Part shown: positions 35,992-44,461 of the stretch, piece by piece
Layout of the letters: each line of letters starts with the position of its first letter
Numbering within the stretch: position 1 is the stretch's first letter
Origin: Polluticoccus soli
Lineage (GTDB): Bacteria; Bacteroidota; Bacteroidia; Chitinophagales; Chitinophagaceae
Reading direction: 5' to 3'
Length of the DNA stretch: 64,000 bases
Assembly: GCF_029269745.1 (NCBI RefSeq)
Contig: NZ_JARJHT010000001.1
Span: forward strand, 1,984,001 to 2,048,000
The notes under the pieces: generated by a model
Told to the model about the DNA's origin: nothing
The model's input: the letters and a program-made list of their open reading frames with translations, nothing else
Databases searched by the model: none
Program-made: the position numbers and the translations under genes

Positions 35992-37902
35992 TTATTCATT
36001 ATCTAAGACAGCTGCCTCCTCCCCATATAGTTGGGTCTTATATTTCAAAGATGGCGAAATTATCAGCTGACCGAGTCCAAGCTCTGCCCATTTTGCGTCC
36101 ACTGATCGTATCGTTTGGTCGTCAGAAGCCAGCACATTTGGCCATGGGCGGGTAAACCCGTCAAAGGCTTTGGTCTTCCGCGTGCCATCCAGTCCAAGGA
36201 TATTTTTGCGGGCTCCGCCGTAAAAATGATCGCGTTTCGGGTCAAGGTTGTTGCAAAAGCGCCAAAGTGCGTCGGCAATGTCGTCAGCATTTACAGTGTG
36301 CTCTACATACAGGATCATTTTGATCCCCAGTAATTCCGGCAATGCGGCAAGGTTGCGGTGTAGTTCTTCCACATGCCCCGGACGATCTTTTTCAACAGAC
36401 ACGAACAGCACAGGTATTTCCCAGTTAGCAGCCAGCTTGTCATTGATGCCTTTTATCTCGGGGAATTGCTGTTGTAGTGCGGCTTTTGAAAAGCCTGAAG
36501 CTAATTTGAAAGGCGTAAGCGGTTCTGTTATCTCTTCTTCCCACTTAGCAGTACCATCTATACACATCTTACCGCCAAAACCTAGTTTCGAGCAGCTGTG
36601 GTCCAGCACATCCATTGGTCCCTGGCTGAAGTATACATCGGTAGCCGGATTTAGATTATTGAATACATATTTAGCCAGTGCCTTGTAGTCGTCGATCTTC
36701 ACGTCGCCATCGGCCAGCACCAGTATTTTGTTGAACATCATCTGCCCTGCTCCCCACATGGCGTTCATCACTTTTTGTCCCTGGCCCGCGTATTCTTTAT
36801 GGATGGTAGTGATAACAAGGTTATGGAACACACCTTCTACCGGCATGTTCATGTCCTTTATCTCTGGCACCATGGTCATTTTTATCGGTGCCAGGAAGAT
36901 ACGTTCGGTGGCCTTGCCGAGCCATGCATCCTCTTGCGGTGGTATACCAACGATGGTAGCAGGGTAAACAGCGTCCTTGCGGTGTGTGATGGCAGTGATA
37001 TGGAAACGTGGATACCAGTCAGGCAGTGAGTAATAGCCGGTATGATCGCCAAAAGGTCCTTCCCAGATCATGTCTTCGTTTACGTCTACATAACCTTCAA
37101 TGATAAAGTCAGCATCTGCCGGTACTTCTATTTCCGGTTGTGTGATACACTTCACCAGCTCCACGCGCTTCTTGCGCAGGAAGCCAGCCAGCATGTATTC
37201 ATCTACATTCTCAGGAAGTGGAGCTGTGGCAGCGTAAGTATAAATAGGATCGCCACCCAGTGCTACTGCGACTGGCATGCGCTTATTCAGTTTTTTGTAC
37301 TCATTGTAATGGCGGGCCGACACTTTGTGTTTATGCCAGTGCAGGGCCGTCATATCAGGGGTGAATACCTGCATGCGGTACATGCCGATATTGCGGATGC
37401 CATTGTTGGGGTCTTTTGTATGAATGGCCGGAAGCGTCAGGAAGCGTCCACCGTCTTTTGGCCAGCATTTTAATATCGGAAGCTTGTCGAGATCCGGTGT
37501 TTGCATCACCACTTCCTGGCAGGCACCACGGCCGCTGACCACCTTCGGCATCCACGACGCAAATTTGCCCAGCTGCGGCAGCATCGCTAGTTTCTCGATC
37601 AGTCCGTTCTTAGGTGTAGATAGTTTTTTGAACAGCTCTTCGATCTCTTTGGCCACATCGTCCAGTTCGTTCACGCCCAGCGCCATGCACATACGGCGCT
37701 CGTTGCCCATGCCATTTATCAGCAGGGGAAACTCAGTGCCCGTATTTTCAAACAACAGCGCTTTGTTCCTGTCCGGAGTTTTCGATACCCTGTCAGTGAC
37801 CTCTGATATCTCCAGCACAGGGTCAACGAATGTTTTGATCCTTACCAGTTCTCCTGCTTTGTCCAGGGCGTCTATGAATTCCCGCAATGATCTGTATGCC
37901 AT
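35992..37902 (-). CDS. UbiD family decarboxylase, candidate menaquinone (futalosine-route) decarboxylase
   Basis: A prenylated-FMN-dependent nonoxidative decarboxylase of 636 residues. The signature block WEGPFGDHTGYY and the surrounding EGYVDVNEDMIWEGP are diagnostic, and the N-terminal MAYRSLREFIDALDKAGELVRI marks the start (37902; the in-frame ATG at 37986 adds an atypical leader). The long size matches the MqnL branch, which decarboxylates the 1,4-dihydroxy-6-naphthoate derivative, and mqnB is elsewhere in this window. UbiD acting in ubiquinone synthesis is unlikely in this phylum. No UbiX is visible nearby. Confidence 0.85.
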   Translation of the reverse strand: MAYRSLREFIDALDKAGELVRIKTFVDPVLEISEVTDRVSKTPDRNKALLFENTGTEFPLLINGMGNERRMCMALGVNELDDVAKEIEELFKKLSTPKNGLIEKLAMLPQLGKFASWMPKVVSGRGACQEVVMQTPDLDKLPILKCWPKDGGRFLTLPAIHTKDPNNGIRNIGMYRMQVFTPDMTALHWHKHKVSARHYNEYKKLNKRMPVAVALGGDPIYTYAATAPLPENVDEYMLAGFLRKKRVELVKCITQPEIEVPADADFIIEGYVDVNEDMIWEGPFGDHTGYYSLPDWYPRFHITAITHRKDAVYPATIVGIPPQEDAWLGKATERIFLAPIKMTMVPEIKDMNMPVEGVFHNLVITTIHKEYAGQGQKVMNAMWGAGQMMFNKILVLADGDVKIDDYKALAKYVFNNLNPATDVYFSQGPMDVLDHSCSKLGFGGKMCIDGTAKWEEEITEPLTPFKLASGFSKAALQQQFPEIKGINDKLAANWEIPVLFVSVEKDRPGHVEELHRNLAALPELLGIKMILYVEHTVNADDIADALWRFCNNLDPKRDHFYGGARKNILGLDGTRKTKAFDGFTRPWPNVLASDDQTIRSVDAKWAELGLGQLIISPSLKYKTQLYGEEAAVLDNE

Positions 37903-37926
37903 ATTAGCTGAGCTATAAATGAATGG

Positions 37927-37964
37927 CAAAGGTACTGCTGTGGCGCTTAAATCGCTTAAATTTG
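37927..37964. promoter_or_regulatory. Divergent -7 boxes between ubiD-like and YiiX-like genes
   Basis: The reverse strand has TACCTTTG at 37934-37927 pointing to the decarboxylase (25 nt upstream of its start). The forward strand has TAAATTTG at 37957-37964 pointing to the YiiX-like gene. Both fit TAnnTTTG; neither has a clear -33 TTTG. Confidence 0.45.
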
Positions 37965-37993
37965 CAGGCTTTAAGGCTATAGGCAATAGATAT

Positions 37994-38665
37994 ATGAGGA
38001 ATTATTGGAAGGTGGTAGTTGCAGTGTGTGTTTGGGTCATTTCATTGGGCCTGGCAGGTTGCGGCAATAACGAACCGGTGAACAAGGCGCTGCTCGATGG
38101 CATTATGGCGCGGAAGAATAATCCATGGAATCTCCATTCTGTCGATTCAGCCGTTCAACTGCTGCATTCGGGAGACATAGTGATGCGTACCGGTAACGAT
38201 GCAACCAGCTATATGCTCTGCCAGCTCAATACCAAAGACAAGACGTATTCGCACTGCGGTATCGTGATGGTGGAGAATGGTTATCCTTTTGTGTACCACA
38301 GTATTGGCGGCGAGGCTAACCCGGATGCCAGGCTGCGCCGCGACTCTGCTAACTTCTGGTTCTCGCCCGCTAACAACCTTGCGTTTGGTATAGCGCGTCT
38401 CGACATGCCTGCAGGAAGCGACACTGCACTGCATCGTGTTGTAAGAGGCTTTTATAAGGAACGTAAAAAATTTGACATGGACTTTGATATCGCAACCGAC
38501 GACCGCTTTTACTGCGCCGAGATGGTATACAAGTCTGTAAATCAGGCAGTGGGCGATAGCAGTTTTTTGCAGCCCATTAGTTTTCTTGGTTACACCTTCG
38601 TTGGTATCGACGATATCTTCCTGAGCAGGCATGCACGCGGCATTTGTCAAATTAGATTTAAGTGA
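37994..38665 (+). CDS. YiiX-like NlpC/P60-superfamily cysteine hydrolase lipoprotein
   Basis: From the ATG at 37994 the 223-residue product has an N-terminal helix ending in the lipobox LAGC (Cys23), so it is a predicted lipoprotein. The permuted papain-like core shows SGDIVMRTG, SHCGIVM with His87 and FYCAEMVY with Cys174, which are the YiiX/YebB catalytic landmarks. Family members may cleave amide bonds in lipids or cell-wall peptides, but the substrate is unknown. The next gene, a DUF4878 lipoprotein, has its own promoter inside this gene's last codons. Confidence 0.85.
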   Translation: MRNYWKVVVAVCVWVISLGLAGCGNNEPVNKALLDGIMARKNNPWNLHSVDSAVQLLHSGDIVMRTGNDATSYMLCQLNTKDKTYSHCGIVMVENGYPFVYHSIGGEANPDARLRRDSANFWFSPANNLAFGIARLDMPAGSDTALHRVVRGFYKERKKFDMDFDIATDDRFYCAEMVYKSVNQAVGDSSFLQPISFLGYTFVGIDDIFLSRHARGICQIRFK

Positions 38666-38673
38666 TACCTTTG
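38643..38673 (+). promoter_or_regulatory. Bacteroidota-type promoter for the DUF4878 lipoprotein
   Basis: TTTG (38643-38646), exactly 19 nt, then TACCTTTG (38666-38673), 25 nt before the start codon. It sits across the stop codon of the YiiX-like gene, giving independent expression. Confidence 0.78.
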
Positions 38674-38698
38674 CCAACAAATCGGAAAAAACTTAATT

Positions 38699-39196
38699 AT
38701 GAAAAAACTTTTGTTATCGTTAGCTGCTACTTTCGTTCTTGCCATTGCACTCACTTCATGCAATACCAACAGCCCTAAAGCTGCTGCTGATAAGTTCCTG
38801 ACCAACTTATACCACATGGATTATGATGGTGCTAAAGAAGTAGCAACCGAGGATACAAAGAAAATGCTGGATATGATGGCTCAGTTCTCGAGCATGATGC
38901 CTGATTCAACTAAAGAGAACGCTAAGAAGATCAAAGTTGATATCAAAGACGTAAAAGAAGAAGGTGATAAAGCAACCGTTATCTACACTACTTCTGAAAG
39001 CACCGGCGAACAAAAAATTGACCTAGTGAAACAAAACGGCAAATGGCTGGTTCAGTACAACAAACAAGATACAGGTGGCGATATGACCGAGCAACCTGCT
39101 GAAGAACCAGTAATGACCGATACAACAGCTGCTCCTGTTGACGGAACAACTAATACAAATCCTTCTTCTGCAGATACTGCTGTAAAAACGCACTAA
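38699..39196 (+). CDS. DUF4878 lipoprotein
   Basis: A 165-residue lipoprotein with lipobox ALTSC (Cys21). Residues 25-125 fit the DUF4878 NTF2-like layout (ADKFLTNLYHMDYDGAKEVATE, then a strand-rich TVIYTTSESTGEQKIDLVKQNGKWLVQ). The C-terminal 40 residues are a Thr/Pro/Glu-rich disordered tail. NTF2-like folds often bind small ligands, and the role here is unknown. Strong promoter and terminator bracket it, making it a single-gene unit. Confidence 0.85.
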   Translation: MKKLLLSLAATFVLAIALTSCNTNSPKAAADKFLTNLYHMDYDGAKEVATEDTKKMLDMMAQFSSMMPDSTKENAKKIKVDIKDVKEEGDKATVIYTTSESTGEQKIDLVKQNGKWLVQYNKQDTGGDMTEQPAEEPVMTDTTAAPVDGTTNTNPSSADTAVKTH

Positions 39197-39214
39197 GCAG
39201 AATAAAAAACATAA

Positions 39215-39247
39215 AAAATAAAGGGCGCCATCAGCGCCCTTTATTTT
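39215..39247. terminator. Bidirectional rho-independent terminator
   Basis: Stem AAAGGGCGC / GCGCCCTTT with a CATCA loop, flanked by A-rich and T-rich tracts, between the convergent DUF4878 and SpmAB genes. Confidence 0.93.
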
Positions 39248-39252
39248 TTTAT

Positions 39253-40746
39253 CTATCCGAAGAACATGTAACAAAGTCCGATTGAAGTAAGTATCCCGAC
39301 AAGATCAGCCAGCAGCATAGTACCGATGGCGTAGCGTGTGTTCTTAATGGCTACTGCTCCAAAGTAAACAGCAACAACGTAGAACGTAGTATCAGAAGAG
39401 CCCTGTAATATTGAAGCCAGTCTACCCGCAAACGAATCTGGCCCGAAGGTCTTCATTGTATCCACCATCATGCCGCGTGCGCCGCTGCCGCTCAGTGGTT
39501 TGATGAGCGCCGTGGGCAGGCCATCTACAAAGCGGGTATCTGCACCCAGGCTAGCAAAGAAATGTTTCATGCCGTTGATGATGACATCGAACGTGCCGCT
39601 GGTACGCAACATGCTGATAGCTACCAGCATGCCCACCAGGTAGGGAATGATGCGGATAGCAGTTTCGAAACCGCCTTTAGCGCCATCAACAAACGCATCG
39701 AATACGTCTACTTTTTTATACAGCGCACCAAAGATGATCAAAAGGAAGATGACCAGTATCAAACTGTTGCTGAGCAGGGCAGAGAATGACTGCACTTCGT
39801 CGGCACTGAGTGAGTTGACGTATATGACCAACAAAGCGATCAGAGCACAGATACCGCCTACCCACGCCAGTATGGCTGTTTGAAAAAGATTAATGCCCTG
39901 CCTGATGGCCACTAATATCATAGCTGTAATGGTAGCCACAAAGGTCGCGATCATACAGGGAATGAAGATGTCCGTGGGACTGGCTGACTTAACTGCAGAG
40001 CGTGCCGCAATGATCGACACGGGTATCAGCGTCATACCAGCCGCATGCAGGCAAAGGAACATGAGCTGCGCATTGGAGGCTTTCTCTTTGTTCGGGTTCA
40101 ACTCTTGAAGACTTTCCATTGCCTTAATGCCAAATGGTGTTGCCGCGTTATCCAGGTTCAGCAGGTTGGCTGCGAAGTTCATCATCATATGCCCCATGGC
40201 TGGATGGCCCTTCGGCACTTCAGGGAATATCTTAGAGAAGAAGGGCCATATCATTCTCGACATCAATCGCACACCACCAGCGCGTTCAGCAATGCTGAGA
40301 AACCCCATGAACAGCGCCATCACACCTATCAATCCAATACAGATGTTCACGGCGGATTTACAGGTCTCGATGATGCCATCCGTTTTCTTCACCAGTTTGT
40401 GTTGGATAGAGCGAAAGGTATACACCTGCGCCGTAGGATAGATCGAACTTAACGTAACAACTGAATCGGCGGCAGCATGACGGGCCAGCAAAACAGTGGG
40501 AGGGTGAGCTGAATCTGCCGGAACATATCCATATCCCGCAAGGTAGGCGGCAAAATCTTCTCTCGATCGGAGGCCCGCTTTTTCAGGTTCGCCCACCATC
40601 TGGTAGTACACCGTCTCGTAAGCTTCGTCGGCTTTACCGATCACCATGCGGCTGAATATCTGGTCGTCGCCGGCAAAAAAGCACCGGTAACCGGCAACGA
40701 GAATCGCCACAATGATAAAGCCCGACCAAATCCTGCTTAATGCCAT
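39253..40746 (-). CDS. SpmA-SpmB fusion, nucleoside-recognition (Gate) domain membrane protein
   Basis: At 497 residues this joins the two Gate-domain halves that are separate proteins in Bacillus: an N-terminal SpmA-like half (about 115-310, with FAANLLNLDNAATPFG) and a C-terminal SpmB-like half (about 340-497, with ALIKPLSGSGARGMM). About ten helices are predicted, with a soluble insert at 30-110. The family relates to nucleoside transporters. In Bacillus the pair is linked to spore core dehydration, which cannot apply in this phylum. The real substrate is unknown. It is a single gene, convergent with the DUF4878 gene. Confidence 0.88.
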   Translation of the reverse strand: MALSRIWSGFIIVAILVAGYRCFFAGDDQIFSRMVIGKADEAYETVYYQMVGEPEKAGLRSREDFAAYLAGYGYVPADSAHPPTVLLARHAAADSVVTLSSIYPTAQVYTFRSIQHKLVKKTDGIIETCKSAVNICIGLIGVMALFMGFLSIAERAGGVRLMSRMIWPFFSKIFPEVPKGHPAMGHMMMNFAANLLNLDNAATPFGIKAMESLQELNPNKEKASNAQLMFLCLHAAGMTLIPVSIIAARSAVKSASPTDIFIPCMIATFVATITAMILVAIRQGINLFQTAILAWVGGICALIALLVIYVNSLSADEVQSFSALLSNSLILVIFLLIIFGALYKKVDVFDAFVDGAKGGFETAIRIIPYLVGMLVAISMLRTSGTFDVIINGMKHFFASLGADTRFVDGLPTALIKPLSGSGARGMMVDTMKTFGPDSFAGRLASILQGSSDTTFYVVAVYFGAVAIKNTRYAIGTMLLADLVGILTSIGLCYMFFG

Positions 40747-40819
40747 ACGCTGTTATTATGGCATTGAAATTAGTGTAAAGTTGTTGATTAATAGAAACAG
40801 GCAGTAATTGGCGCGCTAG

Positions 40820-41863
40820 TTATTGGTTTCTATTTGCTAACAAATACTGGCGCACTATATGCTGAACGCCCGTGTGATAATAGAAGCTTTTCTTAAAATC
40901 AGATGGGGCATATTCCATGTTATTGAACACGATCATGCTGGTACCGCTTTCCGGAAAAAAGAAATTGATAGAATTGTAGCCTGATAGTTTACCTGTCTGA
41001 CCCACTTGCAACAGTCCATCCTTTTCGTCGATAGTAATGCCGTAGCCGTACTGCGTTAGTCCGAACAGCTGGTGGTCTCTAACTGCGCCAGGATAAGCGG
41101 TCATCATTAACTTATAAGTGCTATCTGCGAGTAGCTTTCCTCCATGCAGGCTGGTATTCCATTTTACCATGTCTGCCGCTGTGGAAATAAAACCACCCGA
41201 AGGCGTGATCTTTTTCGCGTAGTCTAACGCAATAGTTACTTCATCGAGCACTCCCTGCGGATTTTGCCAATATCCTTTTACCAGCCGCTTGTGTTTGTTA
41301 GAGGCAGGATGAAAAGTGTTCTTCATACCACACTCCTTAAACATGTCTTCAGCCATAGCTGCATAACTTTTTCCCGAAGTATGCGCCACCACATCACCTA
41401 GCAAAACGAACCCTGTATTGGAATAATCGAAACGGCTTCCCGGTGCAAACACCAGCGGCGGTTGCAGATCCTGGCGCACGCCCGACATGTGGGTGAGCAG
41501 GTGGTGTATAGTAATTGAATCGGCCCAGGCATATTTCAACTCTGGTAAGTACTTGCTAAGTGGCGCATCAAGACGAAGGTTGCCCTTTTGGTATTCGCGC
41601 AGTACTAATACGGCGGTAATTTGCTTGCTTATAGAACCAATGATAAACTGATCGTCAGGTTTTACGTTGGCTTTTGTTTGCAGGTCAGAATAGCCGTGAG
41701 CGCCTTCATACAGTTTTTTCCCTCGTTGCGTTACCAGCACCACGCCATTGAACTCGTTTTCTCCCGAGCGCAATAAGGAGTCTAGCTGCGTTTGCAGTTT
41801 TGGTTGTGCAAGTGACTGCAATGAATATGCTAGGACGATTGAAAGAGTAAAGAGGTATCTCAT
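40820..41863 (-). CDS. Exported serine hydrolase, class C beta-lactamase/PBP-like
   Basis: A signal peptide ends near residue 19 (LQSLAQ). The 347-residue product shows the SxxK motif as SISK (77-80) and YSN at 147-149, with a later HTG/KTG-equivalent QTGKLSG near 285. These are the class C/PBP/esterase-type active-site landmarks. It may be a D-amino-peptidase, esterase or beta-lactam-binding protein, and beta-lactamase activity is not implied. It is the third gene of an operon: GNAT acetyltransferase, alpha/beta hydrolase (gap 3 nt), this gene (gap 4 nt). Confidence 0.88.
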   Translation of the reverse strand: MRYLFTLSIVLAYSLQSLAQPKLQTQLDSLLRSGENEFNGVVLVTQRGKKLYEGAHGYSDLQTKANVKPDDQFIIGSISKQITAVLVLREYQKGNLRLDAPLSKYLPELKYAWADSITIHHLLTHMSGVRQDLQPPLVFAPGSRFDYSNTGFVLLGDVVAHTSGKSYAAMAEDMFKECGMKNTFHPASNKHKRLVKGYWQNPQGVLDEVTIALDYAKKITPSGGFISTAADMVKWNTSLHGGKLLADSTYKLMMTAYPGAVRDHQLFGLTQYGYGITIDEKDGLLQVGQTGKLSGYNSINFFFPESGTSMIVFNNMEYAPSDFKKSFYYHTGVQHIVRQYLLANRNQ

Positions 41864-41867
41864 GTGG

Positions 41868-42488
41868 TTATTTGTATTCTTGTTGTGCCCATTTAGCTGC
41901 GGGCTCTATCCATTGGGGCATGGCCTTATACAGGTAGCCGTGTTTCAGGCCGGTATTTAACTCTATCTCTTTATAACGCGTCACTTGGTTGCCCTGCCTG
42001 TTCTTCATTTTTTCGCACGAAAGCCACATGTCAGTTTTTTCGTAGATGGACAGTACATTGCCGTACCACTTCACATCGGGCTCTTCTTCCAGGTACTCAC
42101 CGCAGCTGCCTATGAAAACATAATTGACCTTATCGTTCTTCAGAATATTCGATGTGTATTGTGCGATATAGCCACCTTTAGATGTGCCGATCACGGTAAT
42201 ATTCCCCGGCTTAACTCCTTTCTTAATGAGGCTGTCAACCTTTTTTGCTGTCTTCTGTGCATAAGCCGCGCCGTCGGTACCTTTTGGTCTTACTGCGCTA
42301 ATAACTACAAACCCTCTATTGCGGAACGAATCGAGTATGGCCTTGTATTCTACTTTGCCGTATTCCGGATGAACGCCTTTAAGACCTGCATCCTCAAGAA
42401 ACATGTTGTGCAGAAAAAAGACGTAGCGTTGTGCCTGCGTTTGCAGTGTCAGGGCAATAAAACACAGAAGTAAGGTTGCCGTTTTCAT
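41868..42488 (-). CDS. Small exported alpha/beta hydrolase
   Basis: A signal peptide (cut after about residue 19, LQTQA) precedes a 206-residue hydrolase. The nucleophile elbow is GTSKGG with Ser103, and a likely catalytic His is in LKHGYLY near residue 187. The lid domain is minimal. The oxyanion-loop HNMFLED resembles that of bacterial esterases. It sits between a GNAT gene and a serine hydrolase gene with gaps of 3-4 nt, so all three are probably translated from one message. The substrate is unknown. Confidence 0.83.
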   Translation of the reverse strand: MKTATLLLCFIALTLQTQAQRYVFFLHNMFLEDAGLKGVHPEYGKVEYKAILDSFRNRGFVVISAVRPKGTDGAAYAQKTAKKVDSLIKKGVKPGNITVIGTSKGGYIAQYTSNILKNDKVNYVFIGSCGEYLEEEPDVKWYGNVLSIYEKTDMWLSCEKMKNRQGNQVTRYKEIELNTGLKHGYLYKAMPQWIEPAAKWAQQEYK

Positions 42489-42491
42489 ATA

Positions 42492-43343
42492 CTACAAGTT
42501 ACGTATCATTTCGTATTGACCGTGACCGGGTTTTAAGCCTATGCTTGCCATAAACTCACGGAAGGACGTATAAGCCGCGTCTGCATTGATAACCCGAACA
42601 ACTTCGCTTTCCGAATATTTAAGCAGCTCGCTTACCAACGCTGTCGCTAGCCCATGGTGGCGATAGTGCTGCATAACAGCGAGTTGTGGAATGTCGCCTG
42701 TACCCGTTTCAACAATGCCGTAGCCAGCTATAGTATTTCCATCGAACACGCCGAGTATCTTAAAAGAAGAACGCTTCCGGTTAATTGCATCAATGGAGTT
42801 CTGCCAGCTAGGCTCAAATTCCCAGAACTGCTGAAGAAGATCCCAGTCTGGTTTATCCAATGGTTTTATCGTTAAGCCGGTAGTGTTGTTCTTTAAAGTC
42901 AGGTCTTTTTTTGCCCCAATGTAATAGTCCAGTTCCCTGGTCACCTTGAAGTCCTGCTTCTGGTATAATTCAAAAGCGCCGGTATTTACTTTGATAACTT
43001 CCAACAGGTATTGATGAACTCCTTGCTGCTTCAATGCGGGAACAGATTCGTTAAATATCCGGGCAGCGAGACCTTGTTTCCGATAAGCAGGTAACGTGCC
43101 GGTGCCAGTGTCATATGCGGTCAGTTGGCCATTCCACGTGCCAATTCCATTTAGTGTAAAGCTGATAAGCATCCCGTTGTCGAAAGTACCAAACGATAAC
43201 GTGGGATCAAATCCTCGACGCTTTAGTAACTGCCGCAGTTCGTCAAGGGTTTTGTTCCAGGCTTCCGCATAGTCTGAAAATGCCTGCTGGAAGGCAGCAT
43301 GTATTTGTTCCATGCTGGCACCAGCGAGGTTGCTGATCTCCAT
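42492..43343 (-). CDS. GNAT N-acetyltransferase with tandem acetyltransferase domains
   Basis: I start this at 43343 (MEISNLAGASMEQIHAAF); upstream ATGs exist but add an untypical leader. The 283-residue product holds two GNAT-like domains. The first, about 1-145, has YRKQGLAARIF as the acetyl-CoA pyrophosphate loop; the second, about 150-283, has YRHHGLATALV. Both loops keep the Q/R-x-x-G-x-G/A pattern. It is the first gene of the GNAT-hydrolase-serine hydrolase operon and is divergent from sdpR. Confidence 0.85.
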   Translation of the reverse strand: MEISNLAGASMEQIHAAFQQAFSDYAEAWNKTLDELRQLLKRRGFDPTLSFGTFDNGMLISFTLNGIGTWNGQLTAYDTGTGTLPAYRKQGLAARIFNESVPALKQQGVHQYLLEVIKVNTGAFELYQKQDFKVTRELDYYIGAKKDLTLKNNTTGLTIKPLDKPDWDLLQQFWEFEPSWQNSIDAINRKRSSFKILGVFDGNTIAGYGIVETGTGDIPQLAVMQHYRHHGLATALVSELLKYSESEVVRVINADAAYTSFREFMASIGLKPGHGQYEMIRNL

Positions 43344-43441
43344 CTCAGGATTCTTTGTAGTAAACATAGCTAAGTGACATTGCATCCCTGCGATATGCTA
43401 CAGAAATACCTTCATTTTTCACCCTAAAAGAATAATTAAAT

Positions 43442-43461
43442 ATTTAGACAATTATCTAAAT
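43442..43461. promoter_or_regulatory. Palindromic operator upstream of sdpR (probable autorepressor site)
   Basis: ATTTAGA, 6-nt spacer CAATTA, TCTAAAT: a 20-bp inverted repeat starting 38 nt before the sdpR start. It overlaps a TTTA (43443-43446) that stands 21 nt upstream of TACCTTTA (43468-43475), a one-mismatch -7 box, so binding would block the promoter. Confidence 0.68.
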
Positions 43462-43479
43462 GCTTCCTACCTTTAGGTT

Positions 43480-43737
43480 GTGAACAAGTTATTTAAGGCG
43501 CTGAACGACGAAACGCGCCGGGAAATATTAGAACTGCTCAGGGAGAAAGACCTGACTGCCGGCGAGATCGCCGACAAGTTCGATATCTCCAAGCCCAGCA
43601 TTTCGCACCACCTGGACATTCTGAAACAGGCCGAGCTGGTAAACGCTGAAAAGCAGGGGCAGTTTATTTATTACTCGCTCAATACAACAGTGGTCGATGA
43701 AATATTGAAATGGGTGATGCAGTTCACGAAAAAGTAG
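43480..43737 (+). CDS. sdpR: ArsR/SmtB-family autorepressor, SdpR type
   Basis: An 85-residue winged-helix repressor: FKALNDETRREILELL, then an HTH over DLTAGEIADKFDISKPSISHHLDILKQAELV with the recognition helix SISHHLDIL, and a wing QGQFIYYSL. No cysteine metal site is seen, so it is not a metal sensor. The start is GTG at 43480, close to the likely transcription start, implying a nearly leaderless mRNA. The next gene encodes SdpI, and the pair recalls the Bacillus SdpR-SdpI immunity-signal system. The operator lies immediately upstream. Confidence 0.85.
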   Translation: MNKLFKALNDETRREILELLREKDLTAGEIADKFDISKPSISHHLDILKQAELVNAEKQGQFIYYSLNTTVVDEILKWVMQFTKK

Positions 43738-43755
43738 ACTTAAAAATTCACGAAT

Positions 43756-44442
43756 ATGAACAGGAATTTTTTCAAACATGCTTTCTTCACTTTGCTTGCG
43801 CTTACACCTGCGTTGTACCTGCAGTTGAACTGGGGTCGGATGCCCGAACAAATTGCTACGCATTTTGCCGCCGATGGTACCGCCAACGGCTTTACGGAAA
43901 GGTCATCGCTTTGGGGGCTTGTGTTGTTTCTGTGCGGCATTGCTATCGCCAGCTATTACCTGATGCAATTCATCAATAAGGTAGATCCAAGAAGAAGAGG
44001 GAATCCTGTTTCGCCTATGTTCAACAAAATGGCGATCACAATTGTGTTGTTTTTGACTAGCATCAACCTGCTCACGCTGATTTCGGCCGTATACCCCGAA
44101 GCAAACATTATGGGCAAAGCCATAGTGCCGATAGTTGGTTTGCTGCTGGCTGTTATAGGTAATTACATGTACAACGTAAGGCAGAACTATTATGTGGGTA
44201 TCAAAGTGCCCTGGGCGCTTGCCAGCGAGTATAATTGGCGTAAAACGCATCACCTGGGAGGACGGCTATGGGTTATTGGTGGGATTCTGATAATCATCAC
44301 CAGCCTGCTGTTGCCGCGTGAGATCGCTTCGGTAACCTTTAATGTACTCATTGGCATCATGGTGCTGGTCCCAATCGCTTATTCCTTCATTCTTTTCAGG
44401 AAAGAAGGAAATATGCCACACTACTACGATAAAATGAACTGA
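43756..44442 (+). CDS. sdpI: SdpI-family membrane protein (with DUF1648 domain)
   Basis: This 228-residue protein has about six membrane helices. The N-terminal DUF1648 block (LALTPALYLQLNWGRMPEQIATHFAADGTANGF) and the SdpI core (NYYVGIKVPWALASEYNWRKTHHLGG, about 140-165) are clear. In Bacillus SdpI gives immunity to the SdpC toxin and sequesters SdpR at the membrane when toxin is present. No SdpC-like gene is seen here, so the signal may be another peptide or membrane damage. The gap to sdpR is 18 bp; one operon is likely. Confidence 0.88.
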   Translation: MNRNFFKHAFFTLLALTPALYLQLNWGRMPEQIATHFAADGTANGFTERSSLWGLVLFLCGIAIASYYLMQFINKVDPRRRGNPVSPMFNKMAITIVLFLTSINLLTLISAVYPEANIMGKAIVPIVGLLLAVIGNYMYNVRQNYYVGIKVPWALASEYNWRKTHHLGGRLWVIGGILIIITSLLLPREIASVTFNVLIGIMVLVPIAYSFILFRKEGNMPHYYDKMN

Positions 44443-44461
44443 TGTTAAGAGGCCGGCTTTG

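Noticed and set aside
40820-41863. Beta-lactam resistance gene
   Set aside because: SxxK and YSN show only a class C-like serine hydrolase fold; most such proteins are not beta-lactamases.
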